From Alviniconcha marisindica (taxonomy: Eukaryota; Mollusca; Gastropoda; Provannidae): a stretch of 64,000 nucleotides of DNA. How positions within the stretch are numbered: the first letter of the stretch is position 1; each line of letters begins with the position of its first letter. Positions 1 to 11,711 of the stretch are shown one piece after another. The notes beneath the pieces are model-generated. The model had not been told where the DNA came from and did not search any database. It saw nothing but the letters and a program-made list of their open reading frames with translations. The stretch lies in the NCBI GenBank assembly GCA_018857735.1, contig JABMCL010000803.1:115001-179000 (forward strand), read 5' to 3'. The translations under genes and the position numbers were made by a program.

Positions 1-57
<57 letters not shown>
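1..57. repeat. (AC)n microsatellite at window edge
   Basis: Pure AC dinucleotide run followed by a short AT-rich stretch. It is cut by the window start, so its full length is unknown. Confidence 0.97.
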
Positions 58-62
<5 letters not shown>

Positions 63-2029
63 TATAGGCCTAGATATAATTCAGGACGTCCCTCAGTGCT
101 GCCTTTGATTTCAGTGAAACTTGCCAGGAGAACCAATACGCTGTTACAGTTAATGTCCAACAGCACCGTACAGTACATGACCAACTATTTGGTGAACCGG
201 CGAAACCTTCTGAGCAGAAATGGCTCTTCTGTGGTGGCCTACAGCGATCGGCACCTGGTTTGTTTGAAAAAGGGTTGCAGTAGTCAAGGATCCACTTAAG
301 TTAGAACTAATTTGGATTCATGCGTTCGCGAAAGCCCGTACAGGCTACGCCACAGCTTCTGCGGTGTTTTCTTGAGCCTCTCTGTCCTCACAAACTTTCC
401 ATCTGACCACCACGTGGCACTTTACTGACCAGTGCACGATGGTTGGAGTCTGATCTAATATTCAAATATACTGTATTTTGCCTCATCATCTATTCACAAC
501 TTTCCTAATGGCTCTGTTACCAATAACAAGAGTCTGCCGTAACTAGATGTGGCGTAATCATACCATACACATACCATAATGATACCGCTTCCAGCTACAT
601 ACAGGTTTTGCGAGCAGAAAGTTGTGAATTGCAGCTACTTTGTTGTCACTAATGAATATGTGTGCAATAAGGTTGAAGGGTTTGTTCGGAATCAACAGCG
701 TCCGGCCTTTCGCTCCGCTTCTAGCACTGAACTAGTTTATTTATAGCTCAAAGGTTTCTATGCTTCAGCTGGTGGGGAAAGTTTGGCAGGTGTCTTCAGC
801 TCAAAATTCTTGCTCTTTTTCTAATTGGCTAAAATGGACCTCTCTGTGTGCCTGTCCCTTCGACGTAACGACGTCAGTCATGTGCGTGTAAATGTGGGCC
901 AAGTGAGCAGGTCGCCACAGTAAAGCAACAAGGAAAGCGTGCTGTTTGTATTTTGACAGGCTGCAGTTGCTATGCTGACGTAGTGATCGAATAGTTTCAC
1001 TCTTCTCTCCTGTGTCTACCTTGACATGATAGGGTGGGATGAGGTTCTGCTTTTTTGACACAGGACATAACATACATACTCAAAGAAGATCATACTGTTT
1101 TTTGTTTTAGTTGAGTATAATTATATTTGAAAAGCGGGCAAAAAATAGTTTTACATTAGCAAGAGCAATACTTTCCAATGAATTTCTATCCGAGTCAGCT
1201 GGGCTTTGTGGGCTGATATACAATTTAAAAAAGTAAATCGATGAGCAAAGATCGATGAGCATTCATTTTAAATGACTATGCGTCTAGAATATAGCTCAGC
1301 TGCAAAATCTTGAGATATGTTCAAAAATAAACAAACAAAAAACTGGTATGTCGTAACAGAAAGATATACGAAGGATTATATAAAAAGGATAACAGAAGCG
1401 AATAACAACTACCAAATAAAATGATGACAAACGCATTATGCAGGCGAAAACATAACATATAAGAGTAAGCAAATTATCAACTCACCAAATTAAATACTAA
1501 ACTGAGAGCTGAAAGCCAACCGTGTTCCTTTTTCCACAAAGTGATTTTCACTGGCTATCGATTCCCAGCGCCGTCAAAGCTGCAGTTGCGGACGGCACAG
1601 CAAGTCTGTGTGACCACTTTTGCCTCTGGGAGCGGTGTTTCTGCAACTGCATGCACACCCGGCTTGTTGGCCCATCGAGTGTCGTCAAAGCACACCCAAG
1701 TCGGTCTGATAAAGCGACAACAACGACCTAAGACTAAGACTTGCTGTGGTGCCATGGTTGCCGGTCGTATACAGAAAGCGGTTTCCACAACATACATGGC
1801 GCAGACAGGGATAATGTGAGGTGGGGGTGGCTATTCCGCTTGGTGAGGGTGCCCCACACTGGGTGTGTGCGTGGTGCAGGCAAGTGTATGCCATGGTTCG
1901 ATGCACTGGCTCTGCTTTTGATCCAGTGGCGGCGGGTGCAACAGCGCTGGTGGTTTACTGTTGGTCTGAAGAGACCCTGAAACATGCAGGCATGCGAACA
2001 ATATTATTTATTTGATGAAATCAAAACAC
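58..2029. other. No recognisable gene (about 2 kb)
   Basis: Short overlapping ORFs of 60-90 codons occur on both strands, notably at 1520-1985. None shows a recognisable domain, a splice-bounded structure or a repeat signature. I see nothing that supports a gene here. Confidence 0.5.
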
Positions 2030-2030
2030 A

Positions 2031-2034
2031 CACA

Positions 2035-2101
<67 letters not shown>

Positions 2102-2140
2102 GCGCGCGCGCGCGCATGCACACACACATACACACGCACG

Positions 2141-2232
<92 letters not shown>

Positions 2233-2272
2233 TGCACACAAACACACACGCACGCACGCATGTGAAAGGTTA
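2031..2272. repeat. Compound (AC)n/(GC)n/(ACGC)n microsatellite
   Basis: Two long AC runs are separated by a CG-alternating core near 2100-2116 and ACGC units. Alternating purine-pyrimidine sequence of this kind can form Z-DNA. Long Thr-His and Cys-Val ORFs across it are artefacts of the repeat. Confidence 0.95.
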
Positions 2273-4016
2273 CGTTTGCTAGTTCATTTCCCAGTTACTG
2301 CCATCCTCTTTCCCCTGTTGTTTCCACCTTCCCCCCTTCGTTTCCTTATTTCCCCCTATCCTTTCCCCCTTCCCCCTGCCATTTCCACCTTTCCCCCTGT
2401 CATTTCCACCTTTCCCCTGTCGTTTCCACCTTTCCCCTGTCGTTTCCATCTTTCCCGTGTTGCTTCCACCCTTTATCCCAAGCTGTTTTCACCCTCCTGC
2501 CTACGTTGCATATACCTTTCCCCCGTGCTTTCATCTTCTTATCAGTGTTGCTCTCCCCGGCTTCCCCTCGTTGCTTCTATACATTTCCCCATCGTTTTTA
2601 TTTCCCCTGTTGCTTTCATCTTCCTTCCAGAGTTGCTTTCCCCCTCTTATCTCCGTGACCTCTACATTTTCCCCACTGCTTCTACCTCTCCCTGTGGCTT
2701 TTATCTTCTTTCGCCTAGTCTCCCATCCCCTCCTCCTCCTCCTTTGCCTCTGCCTTCCCGCTCTTGGTTCCACATTTCCCCTGTTCTTGCTCTCATCTTC
2801 TTTTCAGTGTTGCTTTCAATCTCTTTCCTTTCTTGCTTCCATCTTTGCCCTCTTGCGTTTCTTTTTCACCCATTGCTTCCACAGTTTCCAAACTGCTTCC
2901 GTCCTCTTTTCCTTTTGCTTCTAATTTCTACTGTTGCTTCCATTTTCTTGTCCTTGCCACCTTCTTCTTTCCCCGTTGCTTCCCCGTTCATGTTTCTGCC
3001 ACCTTCTTTTCCCTGTTGCTGCCCTTGTTCATGGTCCTGCCATCTTCTTTTCCCTCTTGCTTCCCCGTTCATTTGCTGCCTCTTCTGGTTTTGGCTTTTT
3101 GTTTGTTTGTTTGTTTGTGTGTTTGTTTTTGTTTTGTTACTTCCCCGTTCATGTTGCTGGCACTTTCTTTTTTATTGTCGCATCTCTGTTCATGTTCTTG
3201 CCACCTTTTTACTGTCGCTTCCCCGTTCTTCCTCAGTTGCTTCCATTTTTATTCATTTGCTCCAACCTTACCTCTGTTGCTGCTAACAGTTTTGTTCCTC
3301 AGTACTTGCTTTGTTCCTGTTGCTTCAGCCTTCTTGCTCTTGCTGCTTCCACCTTCCTGTTCTTGTTGCTTCCACCTTCCTGTTCGTGTTGCTTCCCCTT
3401 CCTGTTCTTGTTGCTTCCCCCTTCCTGTTCTTGCTGCTTCCATCTTCTTGCTCTTGTTGCTTCACCCTGCTTGCTCTAGTTGCTTCAACCTTATTGCTCT
3501 TGTTGCTTCAGCCTTCTTTCTCTAGTTGCTTCCACCTTCTTGCTCTTGTTGCTTCAGCCTTCTTGCTCTTGTTGCTTCCACCTTCTTTACGTTGTTGCTT
3601 CCACCTTCTTGCTCTTGTTGCTTCAACTTTCTTGCTCTTGCTCTGGTCGCTTTCACGTTCTTGCTCTTGTTGCTTTCACCTTCTTGCCCTTGTTGCTTTC
3701 ACCTTCTTGCCCTTGTTGCTTCAGCCTTCATGCTCTTTTTCTTGTTGCTTCCATTTTCCCCCTGTTGTTTCCACATTCCTTTCCCTGTAGCACCATCTCT
3801 TCCCTATTTTCTTCCACCTTTCCCCTGCTGCTTCCACCTTCCGCTTTTGCTTCCATATTCCCCTGTTACTTCCACCTTTCCCCTGTTGCTTCTACTTTTC
3901 CTATTTGCCTCCACCTTTCCCCTATTGCTTCTATTTCCTAAGTTGCTTCCACCCTTCCACTGATGCTTCCACCTTTCGACTATGTCTTCCACCTTTCCAC
4001 TTTGCTTACACCTTAA
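2273..4016. repeat. Pyrimidine-rich minisatellite tract, 1.7 kb
   Basis: The plus strand is almost entirely C and T for about 1.7 kb. In 2300-2460 the unit is about 20 bp (TTTCCACCTTTCCCCTGTCG-like). In 3300-3720 it is about 24 bp, built on TTGTTGCTTCCACCTTCTTG. From 3730 to 4016 it is a mixed TTCCACCTTTCCCC type. The long Ser/Phe/Leu/Pro-rich ORFs across it are by-products of low complexity, not genes. The strand asymmetry makes it a candidate for triplex (H-DNA) formation. Confidence 0.9.
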
Positions 4017-4044
4017 TTACCCATGTTTCTGCCACCATTCCCCG

Positions 4045-4505
4045 GCCTCCGTCACACTCTGGGTAGAGCCGATCTACCCCACTGAGCTACTGGACTCAAC
4101 CTCCAACTTGACAGTGAAGGTGGAAGCAGTCACCCATGCCCTCCACTGGGTTGCGTCAAGAGGTGACAATCAGACCACATATGTCATCCTCCTCATCCTC
4201 AGAGATTCAATGAGCCTGCTACAAAAGGTGAAAAGAGGAATGGGAATCCCAGACTGGAATGTGTCGATGGTCGACGTGACATCCACCTTCAAAAACTGTT
4301 GTGGCTGTACTGTCCTGGACATTCCGGAATAAAGAACAGATCAACTGGCGGGAAAAGCAACGATTACAAGTGGCTTTGGTTTCTTGAGATCTGAAGTGTT
4401 GAGGAGCTTGAAACACACTACCTGCGGGTACAAAACCAGGGCCATTACACCATCGATCGCCTCGACGATCTTCCCTGAAAGGACGAGGCTTTTCCTAGCG
4501 CATAG
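4045..4505 (+). pseudogene. RNase H domain relic of a LINE
   Basis: Plus-strand translation gives a segment resembling the RNase H domain and C-terminal tail of a non-LTR retrotransposon. An AVTHALHWVASRGDNQTTY-like helix is followed by a decayed L..DSMSLLQKVKRGMGIPDW motif. After two frame changes come CTVLDIPE (usual form YCPGHAG), the DQLAGKATITSGL helix, and a tail reading LRVQNQGHYTIDRLDDLP in the second frame. The active-site region is disrupted by frameshifts and a stop at about 4330, so it cannot be functional. Only this 3' domain remains. Domain recognition is from family knowledge; the clade is not resolved. Confidence 0.65.
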
Positions 4506-4909
4506 ATACCATCTTGAACTAAAGTGAACTGAACTGAACCTACAACATGTCGCTGGATGAAATGTGGACCACCGGCACCCACGAGGAAAAGTGGAGAAAA
4601 ACAACAACCACGTTGGTTGCCAGGTGTTCAAATATCAAAGAATTAAGGCCATGCCTGGCTGAACATGAAAGAAGTCTAGTCCTGTAGCCGTGCTGTTCTT
4701 TTCTTAACGTTCTTTATGAACTTATAAGGAGGGGTGGGATGAGAGATTAGATTATAGACTGCATAAACACATTGACTGCCACTGTATAAGGCCCTTTCCA
4801 TTAAATGCAGCATACAAACGCCAGGCCAACGTGAAACACGACCAAACACAGTTCATTTCCTTCAGCGAGGTTTCATGTTGAAGGGGTGGCAGAAGTGAAT
4901 ACCGCCCGC

Positions 4910-4946
<37 letters not shown>

Positions 4947-5608
4947 CACCCCTCCTCCCCATGAAAGGTTGTCAGCTATGAATAACAGGACATTGGCTGA
5001 CGGTGACCTGCCGTTTGGGCCCGTCACCGTTTCAGCTACCTCACTGTACAGATAGACGGATTGTCAAGTTGTTTGAAATCTCAGTACCGTATCAGTTAGG
5101 CGTAGTCTTGATGTTATAACTTCAAGTGGGCCAGCGCACCGAGGTAGAAATGCCTTGATTAAACTTGGAAGCCCACAAAAGACGCTGAACGGTATACAGC
5201 TCTTACCAAGCCAGCTTATCGCCAAAGCTCAGGTTTATGTTCCCATTCCCATCTACCATTGGATTCCAATGTCGATACCCTCCGCCGCCCGCCGGCAGGG
5301 ATCTACTGACAGGGGTTGCAATTATACGGGGATCTATTGACATTGAAATAAAAAATTAAAAAGGAAAGAAAAACGTCCTACTCCCTTCATAAAGACCATA
5401 TTGGGTGCATCCGTCCCCCCTCCCACAGCCGAATCCAATTTTTGGCTCACAGAGAGCAGCGGGGCTACCAAAATTCTGATCCTGGTAGGGACCATTGTTG
5501 GTTGCCTACGTCAGACACGTGTTTCACTGCCTGAGGAGGTCATCAGTGACCACCGGCACATAATGGTGAAAGGATATCAGCCCAATACTAACGAAAGAAA
5601 ACCACCGT
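4506..5608. other. No recognisable gene (about 1.1 kb)
   Basis: Nothing with a recognisable domain. The stretch includes a 35-nt C homopolymer at 4911-4945 and short ORFs that cross it. Confidence 0.5.
4911..4945. repeat. (C)35 homopolymer
   Basis: Thirty-five consecutive C residues, flanked by further C-rich sequence. It can form a G-quadruplex on the other strand and is prone to sequencing or assembly length error. Confidence 0.95.
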
Positions 5609-5794
5609 AAGGTTGAACAGATCTAGGGAAATGTACTGACCAATGCGACGAAACACAAGGAAACAATAGTACACGAGCGCTTTCAAAAAAAAAAAAAAGA
5701 CTTTTTTTTTTTAAATCGAAAGCGCTCCTGTTTCGTTGTGTTTCGTCGCATTGGTCAGTACATTTCCCTAGATCTGTTCTATTTTGTCAACCTC
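5609..5794. mobile_element. Foldback/hairpin MITE-like element
   Basis: An approximately 65-bp arm starting at AACAGATCTAGGGAAATG (5616) is repeated almost perfectly inverted up to ...CATTTCCCTAGATCTGTT (5779). An A-run/T-run centre lies at about 5685-5712. Weaker pairing extends outwards (AAGGTTGA at left, TCAACCTC at right, after a short interruption). There is no coding capacity. The structure fits a short foldback MITE or another hairpin-forming insertion; no clear target-site duplication was identified. Confidence 0.75.
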
Positions 5795-6064
5795 ACCAGC
5801 AATTGTTCAGTCCGCCCTCTAGGTGGTAGACTCGGTTAGCATAGGACAATAATCTTGGCTGACACATTGTCCAAGAATATTGACATTTAAGATCAAACAA
5901 ATTCCTTTCTGCTACATTTTGACAAATTTTGAAAGATCGATGAATGCGGAGCAACGTATGTATAACATAGAAAAAGATACTGGGGGTATTCAAGAAATTC
6001 GAATTTGAAAATATATTATTTTTTAAGTAGAAAATATATGACCAAACTGGCGAGCCATACCGGA

Positions 6065-6372
6065 TGCGCTATTTGTTTACGTAATGACAACTGACCCTCA
6101 CGGTAAGCGGAAGGACCTCGGTTCGATACCGCTTCGGCTCTCCTTTCTCTTCAAAAAAGTTGTGGTTTGTGGACACTGTCTTGTGACTTTGTCCGTCACT
6201 TCCTACTGAAACATTAAAATGGCTCTCATCGCTGCCCATCTTAATGCGGAATCGTTCTGGTGGTGACAGTGTAGCGATAGGTATATATTCTCCCTCTTCC
6301 CCAACCTCCATACCCCCTTCCCCCTCTTCTCCCCGTCCCTAATAAGCCTCATGGTTTCTGTGGACGTTACTT
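6065..6372 (+). mobile_element. tRNA-derived SINE, copy 1
   Basis: The head contains a pol III B-box-like GGTTCGATACC (about 6120-6130) within a tRNA-like segment ending GCTTCGGCTCTCC. The body follows (TGGTTTGTGGACACTGTCTTG, AAAATGGCTCTCATCGCTGC, GATAGGTATATATTCTCCC), and the 3' end is CGTCCCTAATAAGCC...GTTTCTGTGGACGTTA. The same order of blocks occurs inverted at 31785-32068 and 56431-56738. That defines an interspersed family with a tRNA-related promoter. Confidence 0.75.
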
Positions 6373-7859
6373 ACTGACCCTCACGCAGGGAGATTCCACG
6401 CCAGTCTTCATCGGAGGACTATTTGGTGGTAAGTTTGTAATGTAATCGCAACTATAGCTAAAAACAACAACAACAACATCTGTCAACAGCAGTAATTAAC
6501 ATATACAGACAAGAAAAACCGATCAGCAGAGCTTCGCGGCATAATTCAAAAGTTCGTCTGCTCGTGAGATTGGTTTGTTGAAATGCGCGTTCAAATGTCT
6601 GCAGACACACTATAAAATGCAAACTGTTGTTTGTTTGAACATCAGCATTTCAGCTGCTTTCTGTGCGGCTAAAATGTTTGTTTTTTAACATTGTTCAAGA
6701 TTCGCTAGGCTACGGTTTTATTCCAGCATTTAGGCAGGCTAGATCTGAACAAAAAAGCGATCGGGCTGTGCGGCTTCACCGCTTGGTTTTCACCAGTGTT
6801 TTGCGACTTCAGCACTTTCGCAACACTGGTCGATACATCAGAATTGTTACTGGGCTCTTATTGATGCAGATAAGCGGCTTAACTGACCAATGCAACATAT
6901 CCTTCTTTTGTTATTTGTGTATTTATGGTTCATCGTTGCCAATCGCTCATCAAGGGAGAGAAGTGTGGTGATCCAAAATGTTTCCGCGACGAAAGAAGAG
7001 TGGTGGAAGAGAGTACATTATTAACAACGGCGATTCAGCTTCAACATGTCAAAATGATCCTGCTGTTCAGTGCGACGGAAGAACAGTGTACTTGTGTGAA
7101 AATCAGGAGTGAACTCAAGGGTAGCTGTGTCATCTGTGGGCAAAGGTCAACTGACCTTCCTTGCACAAAAAGAACACTGAGTTTACCGACAGAAAGATAG
7201 ATTAAAAAAAGAAAAAAAGAAAAAGAAAAAAAAGGTCAGTAAAGCCGATGGTTTGCATGAATGTGAGTCCAGAAATACTTCTGATTTATTAATACGTATT
7301 GCGCTGATGCCAAAGCATGAAGACACTGGATAAAACCGTTCATGATTTTTAAACAAAAACCTAACTGTGCGGATTAGGCGCTCTAAGTATTCATTATTAT
7401 TATTATTATTCCCTAGTGTTATTCTTAACTTCTGCTATAACGTATCTATGTAAATAAACTCACAAGCTCCTTTGGGGATTTTTAAGGCCCGTCAGCGATC
7501 ATACGATCATCGCACATTCAACATTATTCAATACCATATCAAAACACAAATCACAAATAAAAAGCTAGTTCACAATTCAACACGCAAAATCACCAATGGA
7601 AAACACAACCGTGTCAGTAATAAGCGTAACTGAACATTTCCATTTCATTAATTTAAAACTGACAGAATCTCAGGCAGCAACAAACAGAAATAAATAGAAA
7701 GAAAAAAGAAAGAAAGAAAAAACCCTCAGATAACGAACGTTTGATTTGTGTTATATGATGTGCATACGTACGCACGTTTGTGTGTGAGAGTGAAAATGTA
7801 TGCATGTCTTTTTCACTAAACAAACAACAGTTAAATCAATAAAGATTCTTGTTCTTTTC
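6373..7859. other. No confirmed gene; possible extension of the downstream relic
   Basis: Contains plus-strand ORFs at 6663-6971 and 6925-7200. The second has paired cysteines (CTCVKI, SCVICGQ) that could be a degraded zinc-binding part of the repeat protein relic at 7860-9770, but this is weak. From 7201 on it is A-rich simple sequence and AT-rich DNA with nothing recognisable. Confidence 0.3.
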
Positions 7860-8851
7860 CAGGATGCTGAAGATACGTGCAAAATCTGCAAAATGGACTT
7901 CAATGACGAGAGGAACAAAATCACTCTTGGGGAGAGGGGGAGTGCACGAATTACCTATGCTAATGTCCAGCGAGGGGAAGACTTAAGCCAAAACGGGAGA
8001 TCATGTCCATGATCACCGTCGACTGACGTGTCTGCACCAACAAGAGTGTCATTGCTGTTAAATTAATGAAGATTACCATCGTGTCGCCATCAAAGAAAAG
8101 ACGATCACAAAGATGTTTGTTTTGTGGCCATCAGGAGGAGATTCTGAAGAAGGGTACCAAGAAGAGATAGTATGGAAAATTGATGTTGATAAGCACAAAG
8201 ACAGTTTCAGAGGTCGGTTCTTGAACACGTACTGCTCTAAGCGAAAAACAACAACATGGTCTAGAGATGTAAAGGCAAAAATAGAATACATGTACGAAAG
8301 ACTGTTTTGGACATAATGCTATCATAATGTGTGCTACTCTAATTTCCATGCAGACTCCCAGATACCCAAATTGTTCGCCATCAAAGAAACAAATGCATCG
8401 AAAGACCCGTAAATCAAAGGTGTTTGGCTGCGTTTTAGCATGTAATCCAATACCTCGAGAGTACGGACAATGAGCAGGTGACCATAGTTGATTTGACGAA
8501 GCTGGTGGAAAGGAAATTGATGAATTCAGAGGAAAAGGGACCATGCACTTCAAAAAATGCATACATTGTCCTGTAAATGAAAAATAGATTAAAGGACTGT
8601 TTTCTGAAAGCATATAGTCACTGTCAAAACATCTTGAAATGCAATTGACACAGCATGTCCACTTTGTCATTGACGGTGGTTCTCTCTTGCATCGTCTGGC
8701 GTGGCGAAAATGTTTGCCCGACGACCAGCTGGTGCAGATGTATGTAGACTTTGTAATAAGAAGGTATGGAAAGCAACAATTGTCTTTGACGGATACACCT
8801 AGGCCCTTCTGCCAAAGATGTTAAACGTCTCCGGAGAAAAACAAACAAAGC

Positions 8852-8946
<95 letters not shown>

Positions 8947-9770
8947 ACGAAAAAGGGCGCAAAATCGGACGTGACGTAATGTTTGAAAGTAATAATGATG
9001 TTGCTGTGTGATAAAACAAACAAAAACAAAAAAGCAACAACACAAAAATCCAAACTGGCGAATCCAAACTACAAACAGTGCTTCATCAACAAATCGAGCA
9101 ACGTCGTGAGGGAGAATTTATTTGAAACACTCCATACTGCTGATGCTGCTGATTGTCTCATTGCTGGTATAACCCTTAAACTGGCGAAACAAACAGCCAC
9201 CGCTCTCGTTGGATAAAACACGGACTTACTGGTGCTTCTATTATTTCACGTTCAACCTGAGCACTGCAAAACTTTGTTCTCGATCGACCGGTACAAAGTC
9301 TGGGACGTAAAAGTAGTCCAGGCAGCAACAGGAGTAGAGACATCTGTGAGAACTTCATCTGATCATGTTTGGTCATACAGTGGGAGGCTACGACACTTCA
9401 AGTAGCCTTTTCTCCGTAGGAAAAGGCTTGCCAATGCAGAAGCTGAAAGAATCTCCTCTGTTCCGAAACCGTGCGAAAGTGTTTACCAAGAAGTCAAACT
9501 CGGAAGAAAAAATCAGTGTAAAGAGGCTCTTGTTCTGTTGTATGGCGGAACTGTTGTATGGATGACTCGGCTTGAACACGCTTCGACCTGACAAGTAGAT
9601 ACCAAAACTACTCACCTTTTCATCGGTAAAGGAACCCTGCAAGTTGTCGCAAACCTCATCTATAGCAAAATATCACTCTTTCTGAACGTCGTTTCAAATA
9701 CAGCAGTGAACATGAATGACGAATGCCGAAAACAATGACTCGAGTTGGAGAACATAACCTGTGTCTGTCT
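7860..9770 (+). pseudogene. Relic of a multicopy Cys-rich/PIN-like domain protein
   Basis: Reading all three plus frames in order recovers a recognisable invertebrate repeat-associated protein. First come Cys-pair segments DTCKICKMDF (about 7870) and RCLFCGHQEEI (about 8120), then CSKRKTTTWSRDVKAKIEYM (about 8240). Next is a PIN-nuclease-like core: VIDGGSLLHRLAWRK (about 8665), an ADAADCLI motif (about 9140), NTDLLVLLLFHVQPEH after a stop at about 9214, KVWDVKVVQAATG, and GHTVGGYDTSSSLFSVGKG (about 9370). The tail is SPLFRNRAKVFTKKS, WLGLNTLRPDKYQ, AKYHS. Similar proteins occur in many copies in molluscs and cnidarians, and the Asp pattern suggests a PIN/FEN-like fold (family knowledge, not tested). 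Stops, frameshifts and an (AC)n insertion at 8858-8947 show it is dead. Confidence 0.65.
8858..8947. repeat. (AC)n microsatellite
   Basis: About 90 bp of AC repeats lying inside the PIN-like relic and separating its core motifs. Confidence 0.96.
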
Positions 9771-10514
9771 AAAGTGCACATGTTTCTTTATTGACCAACC
9801 GACTGCAGTTATTCCTTTTAAACCTCGTGTGTTCTCCAGCAACAGAAACCCGATTTTCAATGTTAAAGCCATGGCTGCGGGAACGGGACATTTAGGGACC
9901 ATCAGTAGCACACCTGCATGCTTTGTGGTGACATCAGGTCAGCAGTAGATTACCGTTATCTTTAGTTTTGCTCGACGTTTTTCTCCCCCAGTGTAAACAT
10001 ACTACACGTATGAGTAAGAATAACACAGACATAGCGCCTTTTTGTTTCGGTCGTAGGTTTTAATCTATTGTGTGAGAAACGTCGATTTCAGTTAAATTGT
10101 TCTTTCATTACATGGTATAACGGCTTTTTCACCGTTTAACACACAAATCAGAAAGCACTTGCCCCCAGTTTATTCAGCTTTACAAGAGAATACCGCATTA
10201 CACCCTTACTCTCTGTGTAGCTTAAGCTCCCCAACATCAAAAAAAATTTTTTTTTAATATTGGGGGAAAATTACTTTTTACGTATATAGTGTATACTAAA
10301 CTTAAAATTAGTCAGAAAGGAATCTGTTTTACCTGAGGGCATTTTTGGTTGAAATATTATTGGATCAACACACAACACGCTCTAAACGAAGGGAGACGGG
10401 TATTCAGAAAAAGTGAGAAAAGTGAGAAAAAAAAGTCATGTCATCAGTTAGCAGTAGGCATTGAGTGTTAAGAAAGACAAAATTCTTAACATTAAAAAAT
10501 GCTAAGGAATTTAA
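9771..10514. other. No recognisable gene
   Basis: AT-rich sequence without a recognisable domain, splice-bounded exon or repeat, apart from a short A-run/T-run palindrome near 10237-10255. Confidence 0.5.
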
Positions 10515-10695
10515 CGACACGGAGCTCTACTGACACTGAGATGTACTGACGTAGAGAAGCTATGTGACGCGGCGCTCTACTTACGCGGAGTTCCAGTTAT
10601 ACAAGGGATCTACTGACATGGGAATGCAAGGACACCGAGATCTACTGACATGGGGATACAGTGATACCGAGATCTACTGACATGGGGATCTAGTC
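10515..10695. repeat. Degenerate minisatellite (GATCTACTGACATGGGGAT units)
   Basis: Repeated blocks of GAGATCTACTGACATGGGG-like sequence, about 20 and 40 bp long. The 5' units are more diverged and read CGGAGCTCTACTGACACTG. Confidence 0.75.
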
Positions 10696-11028
10696 GTTGT
10701 TGTAGCATTCCCCAGCTGAACACTCTGTGGATCACCCAGTATATGCGATTATCCATTGGCAAATGCACTGGATAAGGTGAGAGGATTGCGTGACTGACCT
10801 TTTTTATTACCCCGCCACTTTGCCAGCCACACGGCATCTTCGGAGGATTTATGCCCATTTCTGGAGGATGGAGCAAGGAGCTTACTCTGTCAGAAGATAG
10901 TCCCCACGTAACTATGCAGCGACGACGACGACGACGAAGAAGAAGAAGAAGAAGAAGAGCAACAACTCTTTTATGTGCTGTTTGAGCACATAGCCCATTA
11001 CAAAACAAAGAACCAAAATACAGTCAAA

Positions 11029-11032
<4 letters not shown>

Positions 11033-11108
<76 letters not shown>
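11033..11108. repeat. (CT)n microsatellite
   Basis: Pure CT run preceded by GCAAAC. It lies about 200 bp 5' of the LINE ORF start at 11307. The region 10696-11032 before it holds a short (GAC/GAA)n tract at 10919-10958 and nothing else recognised. Confidence 0.96.
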
Positions 11109-11110
<2 letters not shown>

Positions 11111-11306
11111 GGGTGAACTCTAGCTCACCGATCATGGCGGACAGGAAAAGATTTGCTCCGTGGAAAACCTGTTATATTGGTGGATAAACCTGTGCAAGCC
11201 GATCCTACATTAAGGTGCCAAGCGACAACGAACAACACAGAACCGCCACAGGATATTTCCAGCCAATTTTGATGAAAATTTGCTTCGGAAAGCCACAAGA
11301 GCGAAA

Positions 11307-11711
11307 ATGAAGGTGAGAACGATACGGCCGACTAGAGGTGTCATACTGTCTGTGTTAGCTGTCATGATCCTATAGCTACGCTGCAATGATGTGGAAAGGA
11401 ATCCCGGACCTGATAATCATGTAGACAAGCTACATGAACTTTCTAGACAGTTCCAGTGTGCCCTGCAGATTATGACTGAAGTCCGCCAACAAAATGTGGC
11501 GGTGGAGAGACAGCTGACGCTCAGTCACAATGCGGTCACACAGGACATGTCTTTCATAAAACAGCGACTGTCAGGGGTGACTGAATTTGTGCAGAAAAAC
11601 AGCAGAGACATAGAACTTCTCAACAAGAAACTTCAGAATCAGGTCATAAAGAACACGACCCGAATATTCAGCATCATAAAATACTGTGCACGGAGCGTAA
11701 CAGCATTTTAA
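11307..11711 (+). pseudogene. LINE ORF start: leader, 2A-like motif, coiled coil
   Basis: The frame runs from ATG 11307 through one in-frame TAG at 11373 and ends with TAA at 11709-11711. The 2A-like NDVERNPGP occupies about 11385-11411. The usual consensus has GDVExNPGP; here the residue before D is N. The stop sits nine codons upstream of the predicted skip site, so full-length translation would need the stop to be absent or bypassed. The part after the skip site is about 100 residues, polar and heptad-like. Skipping activity is inference from motif identity. Confidence 0.7.

Noticed and set aside
2012..3525. Long Ser/Phe/Leu/Pro-rich ORFs (up to 424 codons)
   Set aside because: They follow from the AC microsatellite and pyrimidine-only minisatellite; all three frames stay open. 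No domain or splice structure.
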